Origin: JASJCP01 sp051155735
GTDB lineage: Bacteria; Cyanobacteriota; Cyanobacteriia; Cyanobacteriales; Xenococcaceae
Assembly: GCA_051155735.1 (NCBI GenBank)
Contig: DAXETX010000139.1
Location: forward strand, 1-14,960
Reading direction: 5' to 3'
Length of the DNA: 14,960 nucleotides
This document shows, one piece after another, positions 13,718 through 14,960 of the stretch. The notes under the pieces were generated by a model, which saw only the letters and a list, made by a program, of their open reading frames with translations, did not search any database and had not been told where the DNA came from. Each line of letters opens with the position of its first letter. Within the stretch, counting starts at the first letter, position 1. The translations under genes were made by a program, and so were the position numbers.

Positions 13718-14929
13718 ATGACCTTGACTCTTTCTCCTTCTAATTCCGTTCCTACCAAGTCAATTCGCCCAGCAATTCGCGCTATCCAAAACCACTTAGT
13801 GGAGTGGCGACGCAGTATCCATCAAAAACCAGAATTAGGTTTTCAAGAAACTCTAACAGCAGATTTGATTATTCGTAAACTGCAAGAATGGCAAATACCC
13901 CATCAAACTCAGATCGCGAAAACTGGTATAGTTGCTACCATTGAAGGCAAACAGCCAGGTAAAGTTCTCGCCATTCGTGCTGATATGGATGCTTTAGCGA
14001 TTCAAGAAGAAAATCAAGTACCCTATCGTTCCCTACACGATGGTAAAATGCACGCTTGCGGACACGATGGTCATGTGGCGATCGCTCTTGGCACCGCTTA
14101 CTATTTAGCGCAACATCGCCAAGACATTCCAGGTACAGTTAAAATCATTTTTCAGCCAGCCGAAGAAGGTCCTGGGGGAGCTAAACCGATGATTGAAGCA
14201 GGAGTCCTCAAAAATCCTGATGTCGATGGGATTATCGGCTTACATCTCTGGAATAATCTGCCCCTAGGAACGGTAGGTGTTAGAAGTGGTGCTTTAATGG
14301 CAGCAGTTGAGTGCTTTCGCTGTACCATTTTCGGTAAAGGTGGTCATGGTGCTATGCCCGAACAAACTGTTGACTCTATTATCGTTGCTTCTCACATCGT
14401 TAATGCACTCCAAACTATTGTCTCACGCAATATTAATCCGATTGATTCCGCGGTGGTTACTGTCGGCACACTTCACGCAGGAACAGCTTTAAATGCTATT
14501 GCGGATACTGCTAACATGAGTGGCACAGTGCGCTACTTTAATCCTCAATTAGAACCTTTAATTAGCAAACGATTTGACGAAATTGTCGCAGGAGTTTGTC
14601 AGAGCCACGGCGCAACTTATGATTTAGACTATTGGCAACTCTATCCCCCCACGATTAATCATCCTGAAATAGCCGATCTAGTTAGGTCTGTTGCTACAGA
14701 AATAGTCGAAACTCCTTTAGGAGTAGTTCCCGAATGTCAAACTATGGGCGGAGAAGATATGTCGTTTTTCTTACAACAAGTACCAGGATGTTACTTTTTC
14801 TTAGGTGCTGCTAATCCTGATCAAGGTTTAGCCTATCCTCATCATCACCCACGATTTGATTTTGATGAAACTGCTTTAGGTATGGGAGTCGAAATATTTG
14901 TGCGTTGTGTGGAAAAGTTTTTTGCTTAA
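13718..14929 (+). CDS. M20 family amidohydrolase (N-acyl-amino acid / IAA-amino acid hydrolase type)
   Basis: M20D enzymes are di-metal hydrolases that release amino acids from N-acyl or auxin-type conjugates; the true substrate here is unknown. Visible metal and catalytic motifs: ADMDAL (88-93), HACGHDGHVA (112-121) with Cys114, His116 and His119, QPAEEGPGG (146-154) with Glu149/Glu150, GLHLWNNLP with His176, and the dimerisation-domain GKGGHGAMPE (206-215) with His210. GGEDMSFF and YPHHHPRFDFDE lie near the C-terminus and supply the last ligand. The length of 403 residues is standard. ATG 13718 gives a roughly 15-residue tail before the conserved region and has AAAGAT in front. The 246-base gap upstream, shared with the kinase gene, should hold both promoters. 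No signal peptide is seen, so it is probably cytoplasmic. Confidence 0.9.
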   Translation: MTLTLSPSNSVPTKSIRPAIRAIQNHLVEWRRSIHQKPELGFQETLTADLIIRKLQEWQIPHQTQIAKTGIVATIEGKQPGKVLAIRADMDALAIQEENQVPYRSLHDGKMHACGHDGHVAIALGTAYYLAQHRQDIPGTVKIIFQPAEEGPGGAKPMIEAGVLKNPDVDGIIGLHLWNNLPLGTVGVRSGALMAAVECFRCTIFGKGGHGAMPEQTVDSIIVASHIVNALQTIVSRNINPIDSAVVTVGTLHAGTALNAIADTANMSGTVRYFNPQLEPLISKRFDEIVAGVCQSHGATYDLDYWQLYPPTINHPEIADLVRSVATEIVETPLGVVPECQTMGGEDMSFFLQQVPGCYFFLGAANPDQGLAYPHHHPRFDFDETALGMGVEIFVRCVEKFFA

Positions 14930-14960
14930 AATCTATCTGTGATGTCATCAGAGGACTCCT

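Noticed and set aside
1..14960. The many GCGATCGC octamers as a repeat array or CRISPR-like element
   Set aside because: They are dispersed single copies inside genes (HIP1), not clustered or regularly spaced. They inform taxonomy rather than form an array.

Overview
The window reads as a stretch of cyanobacterial chromosome. The octamer GCGATCGC (HIP1, typical of many cyanobacteria) occurs about 25 times by eye in 15 kb, far above chance. The base composition is A+T-rich. The PII protein has the cyanobacterial T-loop with Ser49, and several genes (ABC1 kinase with two C-terminal membrane helices, DUF29, the unknown gene at 8390-9106) look like cyanobacterial forms. There are no transposases, phage genes, CRISPR repeats, rRNAs or tRNAs that I can see. 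The genus cannot be fixed from the sequence; an unknown coccoid or filamentous species is possible.

Layout. 1-1611 (minus) is the upstream part of a membrane-anchored trypsin-like protease fused to WD40 repeats; it runs off the left edge. Divergent from it, 1753-2814 (plus) encodes mannose-1-phosphate guanylyltransferase, followed by a hairpin. A plus-strand series then runs through a DUF29 protein (2882-3400), an AarF/ABC1 kinase (3473-5116) and a DusA-type tRNA-dihydrouridine synthase (5147-6172). A 254-base gap with several hairpins precedes the translationally coupled pair proB-folP (6427-8393). folP ends tail to tail with, and shares four bases with, a minus-strand gene of unknown function (8390-9106). 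A 434-base gap that may hold a tiny membrane peptide separates that gene from a large RNase II/R-family protein (9541-11796). A perfect palindromic terminator sits between it and the convergent glnB (11873-12211, minus). Upstream of glnB on the same strand is a receiver-histidine kinase hybrid (12317-13471). Divergent from the kinase is an M20 amidohydrolase (13718-14929).

Most genes are housekeeping: GDP-mannose supply, tRNA modification, proline and folate synthesis, nitrogen signalling, and acyl-amino-acid hydrolysis. They do not form one pathway. I do not see a clear new multi-gene system. The leads most worth following are proteins whose fold is kept but whose catalytic residues are changed: an RNase R-like protein with its RNB active-site aspartates and arginine replaced, and a receiver domain with Glu in place of the phospho-accepting Asp joined to an apparently intact histidine kinase. 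Two further leads are a terminator built around the HIP1 sequence and the unknown two-domain protein at 8390-9106.
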